NCBI GenBank assembly: GCA_013215165.1
Contig: JABSRG010000021.1
Location: 1-48,496 of the forward strand
DNA: 48,496 bases
Direction: 5' to 3'
Source of the DNA: Opitutales bacterium
GTDB taxonomy: Bacteria > Verrucomicrobiota > Verrucomicrobiia > Opitutales > JABSRG01
The notes beneath the pieces were generated by a model, which saw nothing but the letters and a program-made list of their open reading frames with translations, was not told the DNA's origin and searched no databases. Below are positions 26,075-34,448 of this stretch, piece after piece. How positions within the stretch are numbered: the first letter of the stretch is position 1; each line of letters begins with the position of its first letter. The position numbers and the translations under genes are program-made.

Positions 26075-28312
26075 TCAGACCGGCGCCTTCCCGTAATCGA
26101 TGATATGGTTCAATACGGGGCTGGGGCGCATTGCCTTCGAGGCGAGCTGGTCGTCAGGTTTGTAGTATCCGCCCGCGTCGGCCGGTTGCCCTTGGACCTG
26201 CGTCAGTTCCTCAACGATTGTCCCCTCAGAGGCTTCTAAGTGGCGAGAGACTGCACTAAATTCGGCCTCCAGATCGGTATCTTCTTCCTGTGTTGCCAGA
26301 GCCTCGGCCCAGTAGAGCGCGACCCAGAAGTGACTTCCCCGATTGTCCAGCTCTTTGACCTTACGTGACGGGGCTTTGTTTTTAAGCAGATATTGCGTCG
26401 TCGCGATATCGAGCGTCTTACCCAGAATCTTAGCCTTTGGGCTGTCGTACTTTTCGCCGAGATGTTCTAGAGAGACTGCAAGGGCGAGAAATTCTCCCAA
26501 AGAATCCCAGCGTAGGTGGTTCTCTTTTTCAAACTGTTGAACGTGTTTCGGAGCGGAACCTCCAGCACCTGTTTCAAAGAGTCCTCCTCCGTTCATAAGT
26601 GGCACGATGGAAAGCATCTTCGCACTGGTTCCCAACTCAAGAATTGGAAATAGATCGGTGAGATAATCTCGGAGGACGTTACCCGTCACAGAGATGGTAT
26701 CCTCCCCCCGCTTCATGCGTTCCAAGGAAAACATCGTGGCGTCAAAAGGAGCCATAATGTGCAGCTCAAGACCCGCAGTGTCGTGATCTTTGAGGTAGAC
26801 TTCGACTTTCTTGATCAGTTCGGCGTCGTGTGCGCGCTCTTTATTGAGCCAAAATACTGCGGGAGCCCCGGTCGCGCGTGCCCGGCTGACCGCCAATTTC
26901 ACCCAATCCTGAACCGGGGCATCCTTCACTTGGCAGGCCCGCCAAATGTCGCCCTCCTCGACACTGTGCTCAATCAATGTAGTGCCGCTAGCATCAACGA
27001 TGCGTATCTTGCCTTTGCCGGGTGCTTCGAAAGTCTTATCGTGCGAACCGTATTCTTCGGCCTTTTGAGCCATGAGCCCAACATTCGGCACGGTTCCCAT
27101 AGTCGTCGGGTCGAACGCCCCGTTCTCGCGGCAAAAATCGATTGTTGCCTGGTAGACGGGTGCATAGCTGCTATCTGGAATGACAGCGAGACAGTCCTGA
27201 GTCTTACCGGCAGCGTCCCACATTTTGCCACCCGCACGAATCATGGCAGGCATGGATGCGTCGATAATGACATCGCTTGGGACATGCAGGTTGGTAATGC
27301 CACGATCAGAATCGACCATCGCCATATCTGGCTGCTGACCATAGACAATATCGAGATCGGCTAAAACGTCCTTCTGTAAGTCCTCACCCACTGTTTGCAT
27401 TTTGGAAATCAAGTCGCCGAATCCATTGTTAAAATCGACACCGAGATCCTTGATGACCCCACTGTGCTTCTCGATGAGGTCTTTGAAGAAAACACGCACA
27501 CAATGACCAAAGATGATTGGGTCAGACACCTTCATCATCGTCGCTTTCATGTGCAGAGAGAAGAGGATGTCTTCATCCTTGGCACGCTTTACCTGCTCCT
27601 CGAGGAATGTGATGAGCGCAGCCTTACTCATCATAGTACCATCTAGTATTTCACCTGCTTGAAGAGGGAGGGGGCCTTTAAGCTCCGTCACGCTTCCGTC
27701 CTCTGAAACAAACTCGATCGTGACTTCGGTCGCTTCAGAAATAGTAACCGATTGTTCGTTTGAAAAGAAATCGTCGGCACCCATCGTGGCCACGGTGGTT
27801 TTGCTATCTGGGCTCCAGCTGCCCATGGAGTGTGGGTTAGCGCGTGCATACTCTTTTACGGCCTTGGGGGCACGACGGTCGGAATTGCCTTCACGAAGAA
27901 CCGGATTGACGGCGCTTCCCTTGACTTTGTCGTAGCGGGCCTGAATCGACTTCTCGTTGTCGTCCCGCGGCTCTTCTGGGTAATCAGGTAAGGCGTAACC
28001 TTTAGCTTGGAGCTCGGCAATCGCTGCCTTCAACTGAGGAACAGAAGCACTGATATTGGGGAGTTTGATGATATTAGCCTCAGGTGTCTTAGCTAACTCT
28101 CCGAGTGCTGCTAGCTCGTCAGGGATACGTTGGTCCTCAGAAAGAAACTCAGGAAAAGTGGCAATGATACGTCCCGACAAAGAGATATCACGCGTCTCTA
28201 CGTTAATTCCAGAGGACTTTAAAAAGGCCTGAATGATGGGCAGGAATGAGTAGGTCGCCAGAGCAGGTGCCTCGTCTGTCTGAGTGTAAATGATCGTCGG
28301 GTTCGCTGACAT
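26075..28312 (-). CDS. icd: NADP-dependent isocitrate dehydrogenase, monomeric type
   Basis: This is the large single-chain enzyme (745 residues; family norm about 740), unrelated in length to the 45-kDa dimeric form. It decarboxylates isocitrate to 2-oxoglutarate with NADP+ in the TCA cycle. Diagnostic segments are [20 protein letters not shown] at the start, [45 protein letters not shown] and the C-terminal [17 protein letters not shown]. It is transcribed alone, with 217 bp upstream before the next gene. On the minus strand TTGACG about 68 bp upstream could be a -35 box, but the matching -10 (TAGCCA) is poor. Confidence 0.97.
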   Translation of the reverse strand: MSANPTIIYTQTDEAPALATYSFLPIIQAFLKSSGINVETRDISLSGRIIATFPEFLSEDQRIPDELAALGELAKTPEANIIKLPNISASVPQLKAAIAELQAKGYALPDYPEEPRDDNEKSIQARYDKVKGSAVNPVLREGNSDRRAPKAVKEYARANPHSMGSWSPDSKTTVATMGADDFFSNEQSVTISEATEVTIEFVSEDGSVTELKGPLPLQAGEILDGTMMSKAALITFLEEQVKRAKDEDILFSLHMKATMMKVSDPIIFGHCVRVFFKDLIEKHSGVIKDLGVDFNNGFGDLISKMQTVGEDLQKDVLADLDIVYGQQPDMAMVDSDRGITNLHVPSDVIIDASMPAMIRAGGKMWDAAGKTQDCLAVIPDSSYAPVYQATIDFCRENGAFDPTTMGTVPNVGLMAQKAEEYGSHDKTFEAPGKGKIRIVDASGTTLIEHSVEEGDIWRACQVKDAPVQDWVKLAVSRARATGAPAVFWLNKERAHDAELIKKVEVYLKDHDTAGLELHIMAPFDATMFSLERMKRGEDTISVTGNVLRDYLTDLFPILELGTSAKMLSIVPLMNGGGLFETGAGGSAPKHVQQFEKENHLRWDSLGEFLALAVSLEHLGEKYDSPKAKILGKTLDIATTQYLLKNKAPSRKVKELDNRGSHFWVALYWAEALATQEEDTDLEAEFSAVSRHLEASEGTIVEELTQVQGQPADAGGYYKPDDQLASKAMRPSPVLNHIIDYGKAPV

Positions 28313-28470
28313 ATTTCGATAGTTTTTTGATACGAGTGATAAAAAGAATCCTTTTGGCTAAGGACTTTTGAACGAAACGTCAAAAGACAATGCCGTAAAT
28401 CAAAATGCTGTCGACAATCTCATTGCATCGGCAGGGAGGCCTGGCACCGAACCGCCATATCGTTTGGGGT

Positions 28471-28497
28471 AAAAGTCTCGGATTTCCGCCAGAGACT
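28471..28497 (-). terminator. terminator of the ParA-linked operon
   Basis: On the minus strand AGTCT pairs with AGACT, and an inner CGGA pairs with TCCG across a tight turn, with four unpaired bases on one side. TTTT follows. It starts 33 bases after the stop of the gene ending at 28530. Good placement, moderate stem strength. Confidence 0.5.
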
Positions 28498-28529
28498 CCA
28501 TGGCAAAGCGCGCCGACTCTGATTAGGCT

Positions 28530-29792
28530 CTACGGGGACCCACTTGACACCAGTGCCAACGACCGATCCGGCACAAAACTGATCCGAAGATCTCCCGTGG
28601 CTTCACTCGTAGGGGTTGGATAGACTACCTCCGGTATCCTCGATTCGTCGCCATCGCGCGCCAAGTCGTAGGCTGCTAATACCTCAACGTCCATCTCGAT
28701 GACCCATTCGGGCCGAGTGACATCTCTGTGGTATATGCCGTGGATATTGAAGGCGATACTTTGATCATCTGACAGAATCGGCTCTGTGAGAGCTTCAAAT
28801 TCGTCAGCACTCAAAACCGAGTAGATCTTACCGTCGAAAGCGGATAGACGGTCAAGCGCGCGTTGCATCTGGTCATGTGATAATCCCTTTTCCGCAATGT
28901 TATCCGCAGACTCATCCAGTGCCAAAGCCAGGATCGCAGGATCCACTTCTGACGTGGAGACAAAGCGATTAGGGAGATCTACCGCAAACCCTGGCACACA
29001 GATAAAGGTGATTCCAGAGCCACTTACATAAAAGTCTCCGGGACGATAATACGTATGGCGGAAAAAATTTGCCCCATCTTTATTTGAGGGTTCGAGCACC
29101 ATAAGATCGGTGTAAAAAGTCGCCGCTGCCTTAACACGACCATGTTGCATAGCCTCAGCGGCCAACTCTGTCAGCTGTGCTTGCCATTGAAATCGGATCG
29201 AACGCGCCAAGCGATTTACCTCAGTAGCAGCATTGAGATAGGTAATAAAGAAGGCATTCAAACGGTCAGACTCGGCTGCAGCTTTCATTCGCTGGAGATG
29301 CTCAAACTGCGCTGGAGCGTAGCGTTTGAGAATAGCTTGCACATCCTGCGGAAGAAGTTGGTCGAATTCAGATTGGAGCGATGCACCCAGGAGTCCTGCG
29401 ACCTTCATACTCGCTTGATCAAAAGCCTGCGAAGCATCTGGCCACAAGCCTTGCTGCTGATACAACTCTGCTTGTCGTTGCATCTGCTTGGCTTCTGATA
29501 CGTCGACTCGCGAGGCTAAAACACTACGCTGAAACGCTCTGAAGAGCGCCTCACATTGCGACTGAGCTCTGAGCGTCGAGTCCATATCGGACTCCCGATA
29601 CGGATCGACCGAACGATTATCAAAATATACCTGAATGCCGAAGAGCCCGGTGATGCAAACGATCAAGACCCACAGCAAGATGCGAGGCCACGGGCTCTTA
29701 TACTCGGGTGCACGATAGCCTAAACGACTTGCAGCACGAACATCAACAGAGTCTGCAGCGACCGCAAACACCCCTGGCTTTGGATCATTCAT
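28530..29792 (-). CDS. membrane-anchored protein of the ParA-linked operon, unknown function
   Basis: The 420-residue protein has a cytoplasmic N-terminus of about 38 residues, one membrane helix (about 39-57, LLWVLIVCITGLFGIQVYF) and a long outer part. Residues about 75-240 are helical and Gln/Ala-rich, coiled-coil or TPR-like (YQQQGLWPDASQAFDQA). The rest is a mixed domain with no recognised motif. No catalytic signature is seen. It is the last of four genes with gaps of 34, 37 and 5 bp or less, five bases after the 319-residue gene, so it is very likely co-translated with it. Its anchoring makes it a candidate membrane receptor for the ParA partner proteins; that is inference. Confidence 0.75.
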   Translation of the reverse strand: MNDPKPGVFAVAADSVDVRAASRLGYRAPEYKSPWPRILLWVLIVCITGLFGIQVYFDNRSVDPYRESDMDSTLRAQSQCEALFRAFQRSVLASRVDVSEAKQMQRQAELYQQQGLWPDASQAFDQASMKVAGLLGASLQSEFDQLLPQDVQAILKRYAPAQFEHLQRMKAAAESDRLNAFFITYLNAATEVNRLARSIRFQWQAQLTELAAEAMQHGRVKAAATFYTDLMVLEPSNKDGANFFRHTYYRPGDFYVSGSGITFICVPGFAVDLPNRFVSTSEVDPAILALALDESADNIAEKGLSHDQMQRALDRLSAFDGKIYSVLSADEFEALTEPILSDDQSIAFNIHGIYHRDVTRPEWVIEMDVEVLAAYDLARDGDESRIPEVVYPTPTSEATGDLRISFVPDRSLALVSSGSP

Positions 29793-29797
29793 CGAGC

Positions 29798-30757
29798 CTA
29801 AATAGATCGTTTCTTCTGCTCCGATTCAGAGGCTGCCTGAATCTCAGCTGCATCGGCCTCAGGAAGATGGTGGTGACTCACAAGCCAATAGAATACAAAG
29901 CCGAGAATGCTATCAGTAACTTGGTGGATAGCCCGCGCAAAAACGGCAGGATCAGAAGAAGCGGCCTTTAGGGTAGCATCTTCATCCGTAAAATATGCTG
30001 CGTGTTTTTTATAAATATCCTTAAGCTGGGTGATCAGGATTTTGACTTTAGGTTTGGAAATCTTGTGAGCCTCTTTTGGTATCGATTCTGCCGAATATCC
30101 CCAAAAAAGCGCGACAGCAGCCAATTGAATTGGATCTAAAGCCTCCAAACGTGCATGCATACACGTCACTAGAGAAACTCCACTACCGTGACCATTAATT
30201 GGCAAGAAAGTGCTGATCCGCTCTACCGATCCCGATAAAAACGCGCGCCGAACATCGCCGAGTTCATGCCGCTTCCCAAGTTTATTGGTAATACGTGAGG
30301 TCATCTTAAAGAAATCTTGAAGGGTCTCGATTTCCTCCACCTCCATAATGATGTGTAGCACATCAGAAAGTCTCAATAGGCTAGGTGGAAAGTCGTCCGG
30401 TATCTGCCGTGCATGCAGCTGCTTAAGGATTATCCTAGTTTCATGGTCTTGACGAGAAGTCTTCGAGGATAGGCTGTTGAGGGAGTGATCAAACGCGGCA
30501 GTCTCTCGGAACAGACGAATGAGCCTTATCCGTTTCTCTTCACCTGGTCCGAAATCTGGATGCTTCAGGAGTTCCGCATAACTAAGCACTGCAAGCTCAG
30601 ACGCCAAAAAATCGCGCTTTTCACGGTATGAAAAAATCGGCTTGTAGCCGATGCTTTGAGCGAGATCTTTCAGCGAGAAATGAGCAGCGGCACTTATCAA
30701 TACTTGCTGACGGACTTCTTCCCAGATCTGAGAGTACGATTCGGTGGAAGATGACAT
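29798..30757 (-). CDS. helical protein downstream of parA, unrecognised
   Basis: This 319-residue protein has no family I recognise. It reads as mostly alpha-helical and soluble, with a start like IWEEVRQQVLISAAAHFSLKDLAQSIGY that resembles an HTH-sized helical unit. It has a central helical core (about 110-200) and a fairly hydrophobic helix near 285-300 (ILGFVFYWLVSHHH). The C-terminus is Glu/Ala/Lys-rich and polar. There is no signal peptide. It lies 26 bp after the ParA gene, the position in which a ParB-like or cargo adaptor protein is often encoded, but it has none of the ParB motifs. Confidence 0.75.
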   Translation of the reverse strand: MSSSTESYSQIWEEVRQQVLISAAAHFSLKDLAQSIGYKPIFSYREKRDFLASELAVLSYAELLKHPDFGPGEEKRIRLIRLFRETAAFDHSLNSLSSKTSRQDHETRIILKQLHARQIPDDFPPSLLRLSDVLHIIMEVEEIETLQDFFKMTSRITNKLGKRHELGDVRRAFLSGSVERISTFLPINGHGSGVSLVTCMHARLEALDPIQLAAVALFWGYSAESIPKEAHKISKPKVKILITQLKDIYKKHAAYFTDEDATLKAASSDPAVFARAIHQVTDSILGFVFYWLVSHHHLPEADAAEIQAASESEQKKRSI

Positions 30758-30783
30758 GAAATGGACTTTCTACTGAGGGCAAC

Positions 30784-31746
30784 TTACGAGCTACTCGTCA
30801 CTTGATTAGCACACTCACGCAACTCGGGAAGTCTGCTATATTCTTCTTCAGGATTCAAAGGCATCTCCGCAATTTGAGCCAGAGCTCGGGCTACATTAGC
30901 GAAATCTTCGACAACGTTCCCCTGTGTGGTCATTCTATCCAGCATCGCCACCGGGAGACCGGCAGTCACAGCACGCTTGACCACAATAGCGTCTCGGACG
31001 GTGTGGTCCATAATCTCAGAATCTAGATGGACGCTATCGGAATACCGCAATTGATTGAGCTGCATTTGCATACGGATACGCGGCATGGCAAAATCCGAAC
31101 CTGTCTTAATTGCGTTGAAGATGATCGAGCGAATTTCGGCGTGATTCTTACAAGTGTCGTAAAGATACAGATCACTCAGGGCACGAAACTCATCCAGCTT
31201 CTCGACAAGGAGCACCAGCCCAATTTGGCTCAATGCATCAGGATTTGCTGGAACGATGATTGAATCAGCCGAAAAAATCCCACAGCGCGCAGCTTCCAGA
31301 AGATTGGGAGGGCAATCATAGATTACATAGTCATACTCATCGATAAAGGACTCCTGGCTCTTGAAGAAATCGAAGAATACCGGGTTATCTGACTTGGGCC
31401 GGTAAGAGCGGTCCTCGATTTCAATCAACTGAAAATTACAAGGAATAATGTCCAAGGGGATGCCTGCATAAGCGTCTTCTCGAGTACGAAAGACATTGCG
31501 GAAACGAGCCTCCTCCAAACTGACTGAGGCGTCCGTGAGGTAGGTACAAATCGAGGGTATTTCCTCATCCTGCACTTCTCGCCAGGTGGCCAATCCCATA
31601 AGCCAAACAGAGGAGTTGGACTGTGTGTCGAGATCTACCAGAAGCGTGCGTTTACCAGCAAGTGCCAGGTGAGATGCTACATTGACCGCCAGCGAAGTTT
31701 TACCGACTCCACCTTTGTAATTTATAAAGGCAAATTTATGAGGCAT
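30784..31746 (-). CDS. ParA/Soj-family ATPase
   Basis: ParA ATPases dimerise on ATP, bind DNA nonspecifically and position plasmids, chromosomes or protein complexes. The frame is open to 31941, but the extension overlaps the coiled-coil gene, and MPHKFAFINYKGGVGKTSLA from the ATG at 31746 is the expected N-terminus (320 residues). The deviant Walker A KGGVGKTS, the Walker A-prime LLVDLDTQSNSS, and Walker B DYVIYDCPPNL are all intact, so ATPase activity is likely. No ParB gene or parS-like palindrome is seen. It sits second in a four-gene operon with three unrecognised partners, so it may be an orphan ParA that positions a protein assembly rather than DNA. Confidence 0.9.
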   Translation of the reverse strand: MPHKFAFINYKGGVGKTSLAVNVASHLALAGKRTLLVDLDTQSNSSVWLMGLATWREVQDEEIPSICTYLTDASVSLEEARFRNVFRTREDAYAGIPLDIIPCNFQLIEIEDRSYRPKSDNPVFFDFFKSQESFIDEYDYVIYDCPPNLLEAARCGIFSADSIIVPANPDALSQIGLVLLVEKLDEFRALSDLYLYDTCKNHAEIRSIIFNAIKTGSDFAMPRIRMQMQLNQLRYSDSVHLDSEIMDHTVRDAIVVKRAVTAGLPVAMLDRMTTQGNVVEDFANVARALAQIAEMPLNPEEEYSRLPELRECANQVTSSS

Positions 31747-31780
31747 GATCTTAAATAGTATGTTTGGGCTCCGAACTGAC

Positions 31781-32236
31781 CTACAATATTTCTTGCCGTG
31801 CGGAATCTTCCATGTGCTGCTCAGCGATCCGCTTGAGCTCTTCCTCAGTCCGCGCGAGGTCTGTCTCGCGGCGAACGAGTGCAGCTTCCCGTTTTTCAAG
31901 ACGCTTCTCGCGAAGGTTAAGCTCGCGCTCACGCTCTTCACTCAGATCAACTACCTTCGTTTCAGAAACCCCGACGACTCCAGAACTTTCGACACGACCC
32001 GGTAATACGGTGTAAGCGACGACATTACCTTTAGACAGGCTCACTTCATCTAGAAGATCATAAATGGAAGAACAGGCATAACCCTCTCCTACGATGACCA
32101 ACGAATAAGCCCGTTTTTTCTCGTGGTATGTAATGAATATCGCGCGTGCCGCAGAGTCCTGCTCTGCAGCACTGATGGGCTCATTCAGCTTACCTCTGAA
32201 GAAGGCTCGAGCGTCTGACAGGCTGATATGCTTCAT
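31781..32236 (-). CDS. coiled-coil protein upstream of parA, unrecognised
   Basis: The 151-residue protein has an N-terminal globular domain (about 1-92, mixed alpha/beta, with YSLVIVGEGYACSSIYDLLDE) and a C-terminal coiled coil (about 98-150, ERERELNLREKRLEKREAAL) of high charge and clear heptads. No family is recognised. It begins the operon, 34 bp before the ParA start, and could be the regulator or oligomerising partner of the ATPase. Its ATG overlaps the opposite-strand ATG at 32235 by two bases. Confidence 0.75.
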   Translation of the reverse strand: MKHISLSDARAFFRGKLNEPISAAEQDSAARAIFITYHEKKRAYSLVIVGEGYACSSIYDLLDEVSLSKGNVVAYTVLPGRVESSGVVGVSETKVVDLSEERERELNLREKRLEKREAALVRRETDLARTEEELKRIAEQHMEDSARQEIL

Positions 32237-32453
32237 GGAGAGGTCGGTTCAATTTATTTCGACCGCGAACACGGTCTTCGCATTGCTTGTTATTGGAATG
32301 GGGGTAACTTCGTGCAACTCCGATGCCATTCTACGACCCAACGAACCGAGATCATTAGCTACAGGATTGCCCTTCACAAATTTTTATCCAACTAATTCCC
32401 CGCAACTACGTAGTATACTCTATGAACGAGTTAGGGGATGCCGGATAAATTGA
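32235..32453 (+). CDS. possible small lipoprotein, 72 residues
   Basis: An ATG at 32235 gives a 72-residue frame with a hydrophobic segment ending in FALLVIGMGVTSC. The VTSC lipobox puts the lipidated cysteine at residue 27, followed by a polar tail. It would be an outer- or inner-membrane lipoprotein. It fills the space between two minus-strand genes, starts divergently from the coiled-coil gene with overlapping ATGs, and overlaps the 3' end of the next gene by 23 bp. The lipobox is suggestive; the overlap and lack of a promoter space count against it. Confidence 0.42.
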   Translation: MERSVQFISTANTVFALLVIGMGVTSCNSDAILRPNEPRSLATGLPFTNFYPTNSPQLRSILYERVRGCRIN

Positions 32454-33309
32454 GTTTTTCACGCAAATTGCGGTCTTTGGGGGAATTTTGAGACCAATAA
32501 TAACTGTTGGAAATTCGCTTCATCAGTTCGGCCTCAGTTACCTGACTGGTCGCGGTGTCTCGCTCCGTCCAGCCACGAATCCCGTGGGGGAATGCCGTTG
32601 CAAACTCAATTTCGAGGAATCGACCGAGCTCGGGATATTCGACACGATAGCTACTCCAGATGCGCCCAGACTTCATCTCACCGACAGCGGCATAGGGGCG
32701 GGTCTCCCGATGAGAAAAGCGCAAACTCAAGCTATCTGGAATAGCCAAAAACTCTCCAACAGGCAAAGCCTGAGGATCGCGACGCAACAGTGTCCAGAAG
32801 CCGTTCTCCATCCAAATGTCACCTGTCCATTCAAGATCTTGATCCCCTTCACCCTCAAAATAAGAGCGTAACTCATAACGGAGGGCACCGTCCTCACGAT
32901 TGATTTGCGCGTATACTTGCCCACACCAATCCTGAACCGAGGTCGTCAACTTCAATGCGCGTCCATCCTCTTCAAACAGGGGAGAGAATACCGAGGTCAT
33001 CGTGCGATAGGCGTAAATGCCCGTATTAAACTCGCGCAAGGCATTGAGCTTCAAGACATCCATATCATTACTGTCACGACGATCACTCTTGACCTGCTTG
33101 GTGGTATCAAACGGTTCCGTAACGAAGATTAGAGTCGCGACGCCCGGATGCTCGTCTCCATAGCGGACCTGCTTCAGAGAGTAGGTAGTAATCTCAGCTC
33201 CATCAAACCATGTATCGCGCAGTTCCTGTTCGGTGGCAGCGGTTAGGCGGTGATGACTGCAGAATACGGACACAATAAAGAGCGAAAGGAGCAATATAGA
33301 TTGAGTCAT
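32431..33309 (-). CDS. exported protein of a family often misnamed Maf, function unknown
   Basis: From the ATG at 33309 the protein has 292 residues with a signal peptide (MTQSILLLSLFIVSVFCSHH... to about 25). The frame extends to 33375 but would overlap the upstream gene by 22 bp. The body has FDGAEITTYSLKQVRYGDEH, TLIFVTEPFDTTKQVKSDR, VLKLNALREFNTGIYAYRTMTSVFSP and SVQDWCGQVYAQINR. I recall these segments in periplasmic proteins of Bacteroidota and relatives that databases have labelled septum formation inhibitor Maf; true Maf is a different, cytoplasmic nucleotide pyrophosphatase. No enzymatic motif is evident. It lies 44 bp after the DUF362-like gene. Confidence 0.75.
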   Translation of the reverse strand: MTQSILLLSLFIVSVFCSHHRLTAATEQELRDTWFDGAEITTYSLKQVRYGDEHPGVATLIFVTEPFDTTKQVKSDRRDSNDMDVLKLNALREFNTGIYAYRTMTSVFSPLFEEDGRALKLTTSVQDWCGQVYAQINREDGALRYELRSYFEGEGDQDLEWTGDIWMENGFWTLLRRDPQALPVGEFLAIPDSLSLRFSHRETRPYAAVGEMKSGRIWSSYRVEYPELGRFLEIEFATAFPHGIRGWTERDTATSQVTEAELMKRISNSYYWSQNSPKDRNLREKLNLSGIP

Positions 33310-33353
33310 GTTACTTAGATAAACCGTCCGGCGATACATTCCAAACCGCGGCA

Positions 33354-34424
33354 TTAGTTTGAGACGAATTTCCACTCGAGCTGCTCAATATCGTAGAATC
33401 CCAACCCCACCGCCTGAGCGTATTCAAGTAGTGGATGAGAAGAGCGAAGGATATCAAAACCCTGTTGCTGCCGCGCATCATTGAGCCGTTCGAGCATCAA
33501 AGCGTCTAGAGCGACAGCATTTGTGGACAGCCAGAGCAAGGGTTCGGAGCGCGTGTAGAGGGAGTTAAATTGAGGCCCCCCAATGTATTGATAACGCTCT
33601 AAAGATAGGAGGGTAAAGAGCCACTTCTCGCGCAATTCTGGAATCGATGCGATCTCCGCCACAGCCACAGGACCGGTGGTACTGCTATTTAGAAAGCGCC
33701 GTGTATTCGAAACCGCGTAGACGGATGCATTAGTTAACGCCCCATGTAACAACAAGATACGGTGGTCTGAAACCACGGGGAGATTGATCCAAAAATCGAC
33801 ATCCAAGAACAAATTTGTGGGCAGATAACTCCTTCGCTCTTCCTCAGTGATATTCCGCTCACCACGCTCATCTTCGAACGTGACACTCCCAAAACTCCGC
33901 GGACGTGGCGGAGGCAATGGATTATCATAAAACCAGACCGGATCGTAATAAGCCTCAGAGTCTAACGGTTGAACAGACATACCCTCGAAGGCCGTCTCCA
34001 GTTGACTCAGCGACGGCAAGAATTGGGCCTCCCGCAGTTGCGAGGTATTGAGGTCAACGATACGGATATCCTCGCGTACAAACCCACGCTTCACCAAAGC
34101 GTCGGCCACAGCGCTGACAAGATTTAGCGGCGTTGCCAAGCCACCTCCCTGGGCCGTCTGAACTTTAAGAGCAACGATACCCGTCTCTCCTGGGGTGATC
34201 GGTTCTCCACGTTCTCTTTCAAAACTTTGAACAATCGCCTCGACAGAGGCATCATAGGCAGTGGCAGAAAACTCGCTTATATCTGTTTCCCAAATATAGC
34301 GCTCAAGCAAGTCCCTCTGCACAAAAGTATCCTGGGCATCGAGCGCGATGACACATAATAACATTAAAAACAACCCGACAAACCGCCGTCTGGACTTATC
34401 TCTGAATCCTTGCATCCCCGACAT
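33354..34424 (-). CDS. exported DUF362-like protein
   Basis: The 356-residue protein has an N-terminal basic patch and hydrophobic helix (about 14-30, VGLFLMLLCVIAL) consistent with a signal peptide. GIVALKVQTAQGGGLATPLNLVSAVADALVKRGFVREDIRIVD resembles the N-terminal part of DUF362 proteins. A central segment, FWINLPVVSDHRILLLHGALTNASVYAVSN, matches the family's second conserved region. There are no iron-sulphur cysteines. An ATG at 34415 is an alternative start. It diverges from the TPR lipoprotein gene with only 24 bp between starts, so the two promoters must overlap coding sequence. Function is unknown. Confidence 0.68.
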   Translation of the reverse strand: MSGMQGFRDKSRRRFVGLFLMLLCVIALDAQDTFVQRDLLERYIWETDISEFSATAYDASVEAIVQSFERERGEPITPGETGIVALKVQTAQGGGLATPLNLVSAVADALVKRGFVREDIRIVDLNTSQLREAQFLPSLSQLETAFEGMSVQPLDSEAYYDPVWFYDNPLPPPRPRSFGSVTFEDERGERNITEEERRSYLPTNLFLDVDFWINLPVVSDHRILLLHGALTNASVYAVSNTRRFLNSSTTGPVAVAEIASIPELREKWLFTLLSLERYQYIGGPQFNSLYTRSEPLLWLSTNAVALDALMLERLNDARQQQGFDILRSSHPLLEYAQAVGLGFYDIEQLEWKFVSN

Positions 34425-34448
34425 CTTCAGCTTTTCAATCTGTACTTC

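Noticed and set aside
26759-27364. 201-residue plus-strand frame opposite icd
   Set aside because: Antisense of a well-conserved enzyme, with no recognisable motif.
31747-31941. 65-residue N-terminal extension of the ParA protein
   Set aside because: It is the antiphase reading of the coiled-coil gene and the P-loop motif is at the N-terminus in all ParA proteins.
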